Program-made: the position numbers and the translations under genes
Assembly: GCA_964572725.1 (NCBI GenBank)
Contig: CAZNFW010000010.1
Span: 1-64,000, forward strand
Direction: 5' to 3'
Length of the DNA: 64,000 nucleotides
From: Rosettibacter sp964572725
GTDB taxonomy: Bacteria; Bacteroidota; Ignavibacteria; Ignavibacteriales; Melioribacteraceae
The notes under the pieces: model-generated
Seen by the model: the letters and a program-made list of their open reading frames with translations, nothing else
Told to the model about the DNA's origin: nothing
Databases searched by the model: none
Shown: piece after piece, positions 46,015-54,662 of the stretch
Layout: each line of letters starts with the position of its first letter
How positions within the stretch are numbered: the first letter of the stretch is position 1

Positions 46015-46722
46015 ATGAAAACAATTTTATTGCCCGGAATAACTCATCAAATTAAATTTTTATTTGAAAATTTAAATACAAAATTAGAACAAATATTAGT
46101 AATTGGCTCAGGACATGAAAATATCGCCCTTGAAATTGCAAAGCACTATAACACGAAAGTAAGTTTAATTGTAGATGATTACGAATCATTCATAATATCA
46201 AGACTTGAATTAGGAAATAATCCCGATATAAATGTGGTTATTATGGAATATGAAAACACAGATTTTAACAATAACCAATTTGATTTAATTTATGCTCAGG
46301 CTTCAATTTCTCTAATTAACCGTAACAAAATCATCAAAGAAGTAAAAAGAATTTTAAAACCGGATAGATATTTCTGTGCAGGCGAACTTGTTTCTCTCAA
46401 AAAAGATACTCCCAAATTTATGAAAGATATTTTTGATACATCTGGTTTGTTGCCGTTATTTATTGATGATTTAGAAAATTACTACACTGAAAGAAATTTC
46501 AAAGTAATAAACAAAATAGATTTGTCTGATACTCTTAAAGATTATTACTCGATTGCAGTTGAAAAATTAAAAATTGCCAGAGAAAAATTAGATGAGAAAG
46601 AAAAAGCATATTATAAAAAATTATTAAACAGATTCAGTCATGAATCAAATGTTTATTTAAAATTAGGCGGAAATAAATATCTTGGATTTTTTGCATTAAT
46701 ATTACAAAAGGGTAAAAATTGA
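46015..46722 (+). CDS. Class I SAM-dependent methyltransferase
   Basis: This 235-residue Rossmann-fold protein has a SAM-binding glycine segment (QILVIGSGHENIALEIAKHY). A second acidic strand end and the motif FDLIYAQASISLINRNKIIKEVKRILKPD complete the pattern of small-molecule or lipid methyltransferases. The substrate is unknown. It lies 12 bp after the hybrid kinase and overlaps the following rlmD-like gene by 4 bp (TTGA), so it belongs to that operon. Confidence 0.78.
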   Translation: MKTILLPGITHQIKFLFENLNTKLEQILVIGSGHENIALEIAKHYNTKVSLIVDDYESFIISRLELGNNPDINVVIMEYENTDFNNNQFDLIYAQASISLINRNKIIKEVKRILKPDRYFCAGELVSLKKDTPKFMKDIFDTSGLLPLFIDDLENYYTERNFKVINKIDLSDTLKDYYSIAVEKLKIAREKLDEKEKAYYKKLLNRFSHESNVYLKLGGNKYLGFFALILQKGKN

Positions 46723-48161
46723 AAAAAGGAGATTTAATAGAACTTGAAATTATTGATTATGCCTTCGAAGGAAAAGGAATAGCAAAAATTATAAAAGAAG
46801 TGCATTCACAGGAAGAAAGTAATCCAAAAAAATTTGTTGTTTTTGTCGACAGTTCTTATCCCGGAGACAAAATAATTGCGCAATTAACCAAAATCAAAAA
46901 AACATATGCTGAAGGTAAGTTAAAACAATTTATCGAAAAATCTCCGTATCGTGTGGAACCCAGATGTAAATATTTTGGAATATGCGGCGGTTGCAAACAA
47001 CAGGATCTCGATTATAAAATTCAATTAAAATACAAACAGGAACAGGTAATAGATATATTTGAAAAAATTGGTGGATTATCAAACTTCGAAATTAATACAA
47101 TAATTCCTTCAGAAAATATTTTTTATTACAGAAATAAAATGGAATTTTCGTTTGCTACAAAAAGATGGCTTACAGAAAGTGAGATAGCTTCGATGCAGGA
47201 AGTTAAGGACAAAGATTTTGCTCTTGGCTTACACATTCCAAATTTTTTTGATAAGGTTCTTGATATTGATGAATGTTTTCTGCAATCGGAATTAAGCAAT
47301 AAAATTTTAAACTTTACAAGAAAATTCTTTAAAGAACGCAACACATCAATTTACTCCACACAAACACATTCTGGCTTTTTGAGAAATCTTGTAATACGCC
47401 AATCAGCACATACTAACGATATAATGGTAAATCTTGTTACCTCAGAAGAAAATGAAAAATTAATTTTAGAATTTCGAGATGAATTATTAAATAATTTTCC
47501 TGAGATAACTGTTTTCGTAAACAACATTAACAAAAAAAAATCGCAGGTTGCTGTTGGTGATTATGAAAAAGTTTATCATGGCTCGGGTTACATTTATGAT
47601 TTTATAGGAAATTATAAATTCAGAATTAGTGCTAATTCTTTTTTTCAAACAAATACACTCCAAGCTGAAAAACTTTATCAACTTGCAATGAATTTTGCTT
47701 CACTAAAGGGCAATGAAATTATATATGATTTATACTCGGGCGCAGGGACAATTCCAATTTTTATTTCAAAAAATGCTAAAGAAATTTATGGATTTGAAAG
47801 TGTTTCTTCTGCGGTTGCCGATGCAAATATAAATATCGAAATAAATAATGTTTCTAACTATTATCCATTGTTGTGGGATTTAAATAAATCATTACTGCCT
47901 TTTATAAAACAAAAAAAGCTGCCACATCCAGACATTGTAATTGCAGACCCTCCAAGAAATGGGATGAATCCTAAAACTGTAAACGACATTTTGCACTTAA
48001 ATCCTGAAAAAATAATTTACATAAGCTGCAATCCGGCAACTCAGGCAAGGGACATAAAGCTTTTTTGTAATGAAAAATATAAATTGATAAAAATTCAGCC
48101 TGTTGATATGTTTCCTCATACTTATCATATTGAAAATGTAGCTTTGCTTGAAAGAAAATAA
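46719..48161 (+). CDS. rlmD: RlmD/TrmA-family RNA uracil-C5 methyltransferase
   Basis: This 480-residue enzyme has an N-terminal TRAM domain (about 1-75) and iron-sulfur cysteines in CKYFGICGGC plus an upstream or downstream Cys. The SAM-binding domain has YDLYSGAGTIPIFIS and IADPPRNGMNP. The catalytic Cys lies in IYISCNPATQARD and the general base Glu in HIENVALLE. It methylates uracil C5 in 23S rRNA or tRNA; RlmD versus RlmC specificity cannot be settled here. The start is a TTG overlapping the previous stop codon. Confidence 0.88.
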   Translation: MKKGDLIELEIIDYAFEGKGIAKIIKEVHSQEESNPKKFVVFVDSSYPGDKIIAQLTKIKKTYAEGKLKQFIEKSPYRVEPRCKYFGICGGCKQQDLDYKIQLKYKQEQVIDIFEKIGGLSNFEINTIIPSENIFYYRNKMEFSFATKRWLTESEIASMQEVKDKDFALGLHIPNFFDKVLDIDECFLQSELSNKILNFTRKFFKERNTSIYSTQTHSGFLRNLVIRQSAHTNDIMVNLVTSEENEKLILEFRDELLNNFPEITVFVNNINKKKSQVAVGDYEKVYHGSGYIYDFIGNYKFRISANSFFQTNTLQAEKLYQLAMNFASLKGNEIIYDLYSGAGTIPIFISKNAKEIYGFESVSSAVADANINIEINNVSNYYPLLWDLNKSLLPFIKQKKLPHPDIVIADPPRNGMNPKTVNDILHLNPEKIIYISCNPATQARDIKLFCNEKYKLIKIQPVDMFPHTYHIENVALLERK

Positions 48162-48173
48162 ACTATCAAAAAA

Positions 48174-48722
48174 ATGAACGAAGAGATAAAAAAAAGAATT
48201 GAAAATATTTTCAGAAATTCTAATTCATCAGATGAATTATTCGATGCATTTGACGAAGCAATTAAGCTCAATATAAATGATGTGGAAATTTATAAAGTTT
48301 TACTCGCCAATCCAGCTTTATCACTCGACGAAATAAAAATGTATACTGAAAAACTTTTGCGTGAACTTACTGAACACAGATTCCAGATATCAATGTGGAC
48401 AGCCAAAGTTTTTGAAAATCTTCAGAGTAATTTCGATTATCTTGAAAGCGCAATTAACTATTACATAAAAGCAATTCAAATTAATCCATCTTCACACGAA
48501 CCTTTATTGGGACTACTTAAACTATACAATTATGATTTAGAACTTCCAACCAATAAAAAAATATTAAATACAATCGAAGAAAATTTGCAGCAGGTAGAAA
48601 TTAAAAGCAAAGTTTACTTTGCGCTTGCGAACTTATATAAAAAACTTGGCGACCATAAAAATGAAGCTAAATATGCCGCTCTTGGTGAAAAAGCAATGGA
48701 GCAGGAAAGAAACAAAGAGTAA
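48174..48722 (+). CDS. TPR-repeat protein
   Basis: The 182-residue, mostly helical cytoplasmic protein has weak tetratricopeptide repeats. The clearest are YLESAINYYIKAIQINPSSHEPLLGLLKLY and VYFALANLYKKLGDHKNEAKYAALGEKA. It has no signal peptide or catalytic motif. It follows the RNA methyltransferase by 12 bp as the last gene of the plus-strand run and converges on the patatin gene. A role in protein-protein contact is all that can be inferred. Confidence 0.75.
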   Translation: MNEEIKKRIENIFRNSNSSDELFDAFDEAIKLNINDVEIYKVLLANPALSLDEIKMYTEKLLRELTEHRFQISMWTAKVFENLQSNFDYLESAINYYIKAIQINPSSHEPLLGLLKLYNYDLELPTNKKILNTIEENLQQVEIKSKVYFALANLYKKLGDHKNEAKYAALGEKAMEQERNKE

Positions 48723-48756
48723 TCTATTCCTGATATCTTTACAATTTTATTTTCTA

Positions 48757-51450
48757 TTAATAATAGTATCCAATTGTAAAGTAAAAAAATGTTGGACCCC
48801 AAACTACAATATTATTAGGCAATGTATTTCTTATATAAAAACTTTTTCCGAATGAAAAATCTGCAGGTCCCACCGGAGTTTGAAATGAAATTGTCCCGCC
48901 TATTCCGTGTCGTAAATCCTTAAAACGAATTTCTTCTTTTTGACTCCATATTGAGCCTAAATCGTAGCGGAGACTGATATATGTTGGGAAAAAAAGATTA
49001 ACTGGTAATTTATATCTATAGCCAAGCGAAGTAAGAAAAATTTGTCTTCCTCGATATTCATATTCTCTCATTCCAAAAAAAGAATTTTGTCCGCCAAGAG
49101 AAAATTGTTGACTCAATGGCAATGTTTTATCTGCAAAACCAAAAATTGTTTTGAATATCATCGTGTGATTTTTAATTAAGCTAAAAGTATTTTTATAATC
49201 AAAGTAAAATTTTGTATAACCAACATCTCCTCCTAATGCTGCCTGTGCAGTTTCATAAAATGTTCTTACAAGAAATCCTTCTGTTGGAAAAGGATAATCG
49301 TTCTGAGAATCAATAAAAAGTGTAAATCTTACACTGGATATCATTGATTTATAAGTTGGAATTGCAAAACTGGATTTATTTTTAATCTGATCCTGCTGAA
49401 ATCTTGCTTCTATTAGTAAATTACCAAACCTTTGAACCTGAGTTCCAATACCAAAAGAGCCGCCAAAAAATATTTGTCTATATTCCCCAATTTTATTTCG
49501 GATAAATCTATTAAATGCTGCAGTTGTATCGTTGGAATAAACATTTACATCATTGAATTCATAAAATGCTCTTATTTTATAAGTTAAATATGTATCGAAC
49601 ACACGGTTTGCTTTATGTTCTAAAACATATGAACGTGTTCTGATTCCGCTTGATAATATTGCCCCGACTTCAGTTCCAGTTCCATTAAAATTTTCATCAC
49701 GGATATCAACTGACATTTGTGAATAATTTTCATTATCAACTCTAAAACCTACCCGCAAAACACTTGAAGGTTTTTCTATCAACCTTATTCTGATGTCATT
49801 TTTCCCTGAATTGTTTTCTGTTAATAATTCAACCTGTTCAAATAAATTTGTGCTGCGAAGATTTGATAAACCTTTTTTTGCATCTTCATATTTAAAATAG
49901 TCATTACGCTTTAGGGGAAATTCTCTTGTTACAATTTTTTCATTCGTTTTTTCATTCCCTTCGACAAAAACACTGTTAATTTTTCCTTCATCAATTTTTA
50001 TTAGAAGTTTATTGGTACTTTCATCGAAATAAACCTTTTCTATCTGTGCAAGAACATAACCTTTCGAGCGATAGAGATGTAAAATTTTAAGAAGTGCTCG
50101 AAAGACTGAATCGGGATTAAATGGTTTACCAAGTAAAGGATTTAAAATACCCGTAAAATCTTTTGCAGTAAATATTGAATCTCCTCTTAATTCATAACTT
50201 TCTATTTTAGAATTATCAATGGTATGCAAATTAACAAATGTTCTGTCATTTTCTTTTACAATTTCATAGAACAAATCCTTAAATTTTCCTGTGCGCTGCA
50301 AGAGATAGAGTTTGTACAATAAATCTTTCTTGCTTATAAAATCAATATGCTTTGTTTTTATTACTGTATCTATTAGAGAAGAATTATCAAGAAAAAAAAC
50401 ATTTGTTAAATATTCATCTTGAAAATGCAGTTTGTTTTTAAACTCTAATTCAAATTTCTTTTCCACATTATCTACAATACTTTTTGCTGCTTCATAGCCT
50501 TTAATAATAAGTTGATGCAGGCTGTCGAAATCTGTATTTTTTCTCCCATGCAAATCAGGTTGGATTACAAAATCTGCTTCATCAAGTTGTTGTTCATTTA
50601 AGATTTGCATTGGTATACTAACTAACTGGTCTGCTATTACCCAAGGATAATTTAATTCACTTTCCTTATAAAGCGGACTAACTGCATTTGCAGCAATTAC
50701 AATATCGGCTCCAAGTTTTCGAGTTTCTTTTACTGGGATATTAGCTACAAGCCCTCCATCGACCAGATTATAAGAATCTTTTTTTACTGGAGGTAAAAGA
50801 AGTGTAACACTTGAACTTGCCTGTAATGCAAGACCAAGCGGAGGTTCATCAAGAACAATTTCTTTACCCGAAATTAAATCTGTTGCTATTGCTCTAAATT
50901 TATAAAGGAGTTCATCAAAATTTTTTTTTGATTTTATTGGTGCACTCAATGCAAGTAAATTTAAATAATTCGCACCGCGCTGCCCTGAGAGTATTGATTT
51001 TGGGATTAATGGTTTAAGACCCTGCAGCCTGAATGTCACAACAGCTTTGTCCTGTGTAATTTTCTGGTCGACAAATAATTCATTTCTATTTGTCTGCTCA
51101 ATTGAGAAAAAATCTCCCCAATTTGTTGAGGCAACAATTGAATCAATTTCATTCAGACTATAACCGGATGAATAAAGACCGCCGATTATACTACCCATAC
51201 TTGTTCCAACTATAATTTCTACTGGAATATTTTTTTCTTCAAAAGCTTTTAATATTCCAAGTTGAGAAATTGCACGTGCTCCTCCGCCGCTTAATGCAAT
51301 TCCAATTTTGGGGAGATTATATGGTACTTTTTTTGTCAGACCAAATGGTAAATTTTTATCAATAAGATTTAATCGTAGTGTATCTTTTTGCTGTGCAAAT
51401 AGTGAAGCAGATAAAGCAATTATTATGAAAAATTCATATGCCTTTTTCAC
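48757..51450 (-). CDS. Patatin-like phospholipase fused to POTRA and Omp85 barrel (PlpD-type)
   Basis: This 897-residue protein has a signal peptide (1-19), then a patatin domain (about 45-320). The domain carries the oxyanion loop GGGAR (55-59), nucleophile Ser84 in GTSMG and catalytic Asp231 in DGG. POTRA-like repeats follow (about 345-580; KINSVFVEGNEKTNEKIVTREFPL), then a C-terminal 16-strand-type barrel (FSLGGQNSFFGMREYEYRG). This is the layout of type Vd autotransporters such as PlpD, and of Bacteroidota patatin-Omp85 proteins. A phospholipase at the outer membrane is expected. It lies 19 bp after yidC and ends the rpmH-yidC operon. Confidence 0.92.
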   Translation of the reverse strand: MKKAYEFFIIIALSASLFAQQKDTLRLNLIDKNLPFGLTKKVPYNLPKIGIALSGGGARAISQLGILKAFEEKNIPVEIIVGTSMGSIIGGLYSSGYSLNEIDSIVASTNWGDFFSIEQTNRNELFVDQKITQDKAVVTFRLQGLKPLIPKSILSGQRGANYLNLLALSAPIKSKKNFDELLYKFRAIATDLISGKEIVLDEPPLGLALQASSSVTLLLPPVKKDSYNLVDGGLVANIPVKETRKLGADIVIAANAVSPLYKESELNYPWVIADQLVSIPMQILNEQQLDEADFVIQPDLHGRKNTDFDSLHQLIIKGYEAAKSIVDNVEKKFELEFKNKLHFQDEYLTNVFFLDNSSLIDTVIKTKHIDFISKKDLLYKLYLLQRTGKFKDLFYEIVKENDRTFVNLHTIDNSKIESYELRGDSIFTAKDFTGILNPLLGKPFNPDSVFRALLKILHLYRSKGYVLAQIEKVYFDESTNKLLIKIDEGKINSVFVEGNEKTNEKIVTREFPLKRNDYFKYEDAKKGLSNLRSTNLFEQVELLTENNSGKNDIRIRLIEKPSSVLRVGFRVDNENYSQMSVDIRDENFNGTGTEVGAILSSGIRTRSYVLEHKANRVFDTYLTYKIRAFYEFNDVNVYSNDTTAAFNRFIRNKIGEYRQIFFGGSFGIGTQVQRFGNLLIEARFQQDQIKNKSSFAIPTYKSMISSVRFTLFIDSQNDYPFPTEGFLVRTFYETAQAALGGDVGYTKFYFDYKNTFSLIKNHTMIFKTIFGFADKTLPLSQQFSLGGQNSFFGMREYEYRGRQIFLTSLGYRYKLPVNLFFPTYISLRYDLGSIWSQKEEIRFKDLRHGIGGTISFQTPVGPADFSFGKSFYIRNTLPNNIVVWGPTFFYFTIGYYY

Positions 51451-51469
51451 ATCAGTTTTAAACCAAAAT

Positions 51470-53317
51470 TTATTTTCTTTTATGAACCGCTTTCTTTTGT
51501 GCTTGAGCTTGCTTTTCTGCTGCTTCCATCATACGAGCCATAAATCCTTTCTTTTTCTTTGGATCTGCTACAGGCACAAGTTCAACATCATCCTTTCTTT
51601 TATTTATATAATATTGCTGAGCAATCGAGAACAGATTGAACATAAAATAATAAAGATTCAATCCTGATGGAAATCCCATAAACATTAATGTAAACATTAT
51701 AGGCATAATGTAAACAAGAGCTTTTTGAGATGGGTCTTTAACACTTTGCTTTTGCTGAATGAACATTGTTATTCCAAGCAAAAGTGCAAGTCCACTTATA
51801 ATATCTATGTTAAATAGAGGAAGCTTAAAAGGAAGTTTATAAATTTTATCCGGTGCAGATAAGTTATCTATCCACAGTACAAAAGGCTGCTGTCTAATAT
51901 CAATAACATTATTAAATAAACTCCACAGAGCAATTAATATCGGCATTTGTAAAAGCATGGGAAGGCATCCACCCATTGGATTAATCCCATAAGTTGAATA
52001 AAGTTTCATTGTTTCTTTTTGAATTCTCTGCGGGTCATCTTTATACTTTTCCTTAATTTCATTAATCTTTGGCTGCAGCAACTGCATCTTTTTCATTGAC
52101 TTCATACTTTGACGGGTTAAAGGATGCAGTGCAAATTTTATAATGATTGAAAGTACAATTATTACAAGACCATAATTTGGAATGAACCTATGAAGAAATT
52201 GAAGCAATGGTAAAAGTATATATTCAGAGATGGGACGAATTATAAATTTCAATCCAAAGAAACTTCCAAAATCAACAATTACTTCAAAATTTTTTCCATA
52301 ACTTTTAAGAACATCATAATCTATTGGTCCCAAATATAATTTGAAAGAATCTTTTTGATACTTTTGATTTTTGAAAGGAACCTTTAAGCTCGTGCTATAA
52401 TACTCACGAACACCAAGAAGATTTTCTTTACGATATCCTTCAATATAAGCACCGCCATCGTCACTTGGATTATCCGGGGAGAGAATAACAGCAAAATATT
52501 TATTTCTTACAGAAACCCAGTCAACTTTTCCATTTATATCTTTAGTGTATTTTTCTTCTTTATTGTGAGCATCAATAATTGTTTGTTCATCTCCTGCATA
52601 AACACTTGCATTTGAATGATTTGCCTCGTCAACAGAATTTTTTTCAGTGAAATTGATTCCATTATTCCACACTACATCATATCTGTAACTGCTTATAATG
52701 TTATCAAAATTTTCAAATTCAATGTCAACATCAGCTGCATAATTGTTCCCGTAAAAAGTAAAATTCTTTTTAATGGTTCTATTATCAGAAGTAGTAAAAT
52801 AATAAGTTAAAATGAGTGAGTCTTTACCACTTAATTTGTAATAATAATTATTAGCATTAAAATCGAAATCAAAATCAGAAGTGTTTATTAATTTGCCATC
52901 TTTTGTTACAAAAATTATATTGAAATCACCACCCTGCTGAGTATTAACAAGCTGAACATGGCGATTGTAAAAGTCAGATTTATCAAATTCCTTATGGTAC
53001 CATGTTTCATATTTTTTCAAATAATATTTTCTAATTTTTGCGCCGCGGGATGTCAATTCAATTCTTGCAAGGTCTGTTTCGATTGTAATAATTCGCTCTG
53101 GTTTTTTTACAAAGCCAAAAGTTGTATCTGTTTTTGTTGTATCTTCTACAAGAGTTTCATTAATCTTTTCTTCTTTTTCCTTTTTAATCTCATTTTGAAC
53201 AACCGTTGTATCCGCTGTTTGTTTTTGAGGTGGAGGAGGCGTTGGGGTATTCCAGTAAAGCCAGAGTATTAAAATTATTCCGATTAGAATAAATCCTATT
53301 GTTGATTGTTTATCCAT
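51470..53317 (-). CDS. yidC: Membrane protein insertase YidC
   Basis: This 615-residue insertase has an N-terminal anchor helix (STIGFILIGIILILWLY), a large periplasmic beta domain (about 75-345), and the conserved five-helix core. The core contains MKKMQLLQPKINEIKEKYKDDPQ and GCLPMLLQMPILIALW. A basic C-terminal tail can contact the ribosome. It inserts membrane proteins alone or with SecYEG. It lies 14 bp after yidD in the classical rpmH-rnpA-yidD-yidC order. Confidence 0.96.
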   Translation of the reverse strand: MDKQSTIGFILIGIILILWLYWNTPTPPPPQKQTADTTVVQNEIKKEKEEKINETLVEDTTKTDTTFGFVKKPERIITIETDLARIELTSRGAKIRKYYLKKYETWYHKEFDKSDFYNRHVQLVNTQQGGDFNIIFVTKDGKLINTSDFDFDFNANNYYYKLSGKDSLILTYYFTTSDNRTIKKNFTFYGNNYAADVDIEFENFDNIISSYRYDVVWNNGINFTEKNSVDEANHSNASVYAGDEQTIIDAHNKEEKYTKDINGKVDWVSVRNKYFAVILSPDNPSDDGGAYIEGYRKENLLGVREYYSTSLKVPFKNQKYQKDSFKLYLGPIDYDVLKSYGKNFEVIVDFGSFFGLKFIIRPISEYILLPLLQFLHRFIPNYGLVIIVLSIIIKFALHPLTRQSMKSMKKMQLLQPKINEIKEKYKDDPQRIQKETMKLYSTYGINPMGGCLPMLLQMPILIALWSLFNNVIDIRQQPFVLWIDNLSAPDKIYKLPFKLPLFNIDIISGLALLLGITMFIQQKQSVKDPSQKALVYIMPIMFTLMFMGFPSGLNLYYFMFNLFSIAQQYYINKRKDDVELVPVADPKKKKGFMARMMEAAEKQAQAQKKAVHKRK

Positions 53318-53331
53318 TATAATCCCTATAA

Positions 53332-53541
53332 TTATTCAAGTGGGTCATAACCGCCTTTGCTGAATGGATTGCATCTTAAAATTCTCCATACAGCTTTTGT
53401 TCCTCCCTTCAGCACGCCGTATTTCGAGAAAGCTTCTATTGCATACTGCGAGCAAGTTGGATAAAACCGGCAGGATGAAGGGAAGAGCGGTGATATTATT
53501 TTTTGATAGATTTTAATTAAATATATAAAGATAAATCGCAT
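53332..53541 (-). CDS. yidD: Membrane protein insertion efficiency factor YidD
   Basis: This 69-residue protein shows the YidD signature: IYQKIISPLFPSSCRFYPTCSQYA with three conserved cysteines, AFSKYGVLKGGTKAVWRILRCNPF, and GGYDPL at the end. It is a small membrane-associated factor that assists YidC-dependent insertion. Spacing is 2 bp after rnpA and 14 bp before yidC. Confidence 0.94.
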   Translation of the reverse strand: MRFIFIYLIKIYQKIISPLFPSSCRFYPTCSQYAIEAFSKYGVLKGGTKAVWRILRCNPFSKGGYDPLE

Positions 53542-53543
53542 TT

Positions 53544-53942
53544 CTAAATTCTCAACTTAATCTTGTTCATCATATCTACAACATCAGGCATAATATTGCA
53601 TAATTTAATTTTCTTATTCTTTTCTTCATTTAATGTGTTCGAAGAAAAAATTATATACAGACAAATATTTTTTTCTTCACAAAAGGGCTTTAAAATTTGC
53701 TTGTTCAAGCGATACGACTCTCGTAAAAGTCTTTTTAATCTATTTCTCCAGACCGCTTTACCACCTTTTCTTGAAACAGCAAAAGCAACTTTTACACCTT
53801 TGAAATCAGTGTTGTTATCAACATAAAAAATTGCTTTTAAATTAAAATTAGAAGAATAAACAACTTCGCCTTTTGTATAGAGCAGTTCAAATTGTTTTTT
53901 CTTTTTGATTCTTTCTTTTGAAGAAAGACCAAATAGTTTCAA
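53544..53942 (-). CDS. rnpA: Ribonuclease P protein component
   Basis: The 132-residue basic protein pairs with the RNase P RNA to mature tRNA 5' ends. The RNR-type signature appears as AVWRNRLKRLLRESYR, preceded by the phenylalanine-rich strand KVAFAVSRKGGKA. SSKERIKKKKQFELLYTKG at the start matches the family. It is slightly longer than average because of its C-terminal tail. It begins 35 bp after rpmH. Confidence 0.93.
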   Translation of the reverse strand: MKLFGLSSKERIKKKKQFELLYTKGEVVYSSNFNLKAIFYVDNNTDFKGVKVAFAVSRKGGKAVWRNRLKRLLRESYRLNKQILKPFCEEKNICLYIIFSSNTLNEEKNKKIKLCNIMPDVVDMMNKIKLRI

Positions 53943-53977
53943 ATGATCCTCCTCGCTTTTGATGCGAGGTAATATTA

Positions 53978-54124
53978 TTAGCGTTCGTCACTTACAGTTA
54001 ATTTTTTTCTGCCTTTTGCTCTTCTTCTTGCAAGTACTTTTCTGCCATTTTTGGTCGACATTCTTTCACGAAAGCCGTGCGTATTTTTTCTTTTTCTATT
54101 ATGCGGTTGATATGTTCTCTTCAT
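53978..54124 (-). CDS. rpmH: 50S ribosomal protein bL34
   Basis: The 48-codon gene encodes the highly conserved bL34. It begins MKRTYQPHNRKRKNTHGFRE, continues with the RMSTKNGRKVLARRRAKGRKK core and ends in TVSDER. This tiny, very basic protein is part of the large ribosomal subunit. AAGG lies 7 nt before the ATG and a good promoter lies 30 nt upstream. It heads the rnpA-yidD-yidC-patatin run. Its tail is a few residues longer than in E. coli (46 residues), as in Bacteroidota. Confidence 0.97.
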   Translation of the reverse strand: MKRTYQPHNRKRKNTHGFRERMSTKNGRKVLARRRAKGRKKLTVSDER

Positions 54125-54153
54125 TTTTTACCTTAATTTCATTTGAAAGTGCG

Positions 54154-54185
54154 CAAAATTACTCAAATTATGTTTAATAACCAAA
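54154..54185 (-). promoter_or_regulatory. Bacteroidota-type promoter for rpmH operon
   Basis: On the minus strand TTTG (54182-54185), a 20-nt spacer and TAATTTTG (54154-54161) match the primary sigma consensus of Bacteroidota (TTTG, about 19-21 nt, TAnnTTTG). Transcription would start near 54147, giving a leader of about 23 nt. Confidence 0.6.
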
Positions 54186-54227
54186 ACTTAGAAAGGACTT
54201 TTGAAGAAGTGACAATCCTGAAAATAA

Positions 54228-54295
54228 AAAAGGAGCGGAAATCCCAGTAAACAGCCCAGCCGATTTACTGTCCACCAGAATAACCGCCGCCTTTT
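54228..54295. ncRNA. GC-rich hairpin island upstream of rpmH, candidate structured RNA
   Basis: In a spacer of about 25% GC, these 68 nt are GC-rich and can fold end to end. The outer pairing is AAAAGG/CCTTTT (54228-54233 with 54290-54295) and GCGG/CCGC. The inner stem is CAGTAAA/TTTACTG (54245-54251 with 54264-54270) around a CAGCCCAGCCGA loop. Minus-strand transcription would end in TTTTTTATTTT, like a terminator. It lies upstream of the rpmH promoter, so it is not part of that leader. No known RNA family was recognised. Confidence 0.35.
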
Positions 54296-54662
54296 AATTC
54301 TTATTAAAGCAATTTCAATTAAACATTATTATTACATTATAACTCAACGAATGTGCCAGTAAAAATTCTTCTGATTTTAACCAATTATCATTAATCAAGA
54401 ACTTTAATATGTCTCATTAAGATAACTTTTATCAAAAAAGAACATTATTTATGTAGAGATAACTTATTATTTTTGTGTAATGATTTATGTTGTTAAGCTA
54501 ATAATTTTATTAATGAATTGATTTGATGTATATCATTAGTGAATTTACTTACTAAAAAGAATTTCAATGAATAAAATAAATTTCATATAACAAGTAACTT
54601 TTCGTATAGTACCAAGTCTAAATGTTTCAAAGAATGTAAAAAATTGAGCAAAAGAGATAAGT
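54296..54662. other. AT-rich intergenic spacer
   Basis: This is the remainder of the spacer between divergent rpmH and the DUF5916 gene. It is very AT-rich. I looked for TTATCCACA-type DnaA boxes, tRNAs and repeats and saw none. A TATTTTTG at 54468-54475 fits a -7 element on the plus strand but lies about 190 nt from the next start and has no -33 partner. Confidence 0.6.

Noticed and set aside
54188..54290. Small peptide gene on the minus strand through the GC-rich island
   Set aside because: More than one frame is open for 30-40 codons, but there is no convincing start with a ribosome binding site, and the strong self-complementarity explains the base composition better.
54125..54662. Replication origin next to rpmH
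   Set aside because: The rpmH-rnpA-yidC cluster is often near oriC, but no TTATCCACA-like DnaA boxes, no dnaA and no AT-rich 13-mer array were seen.
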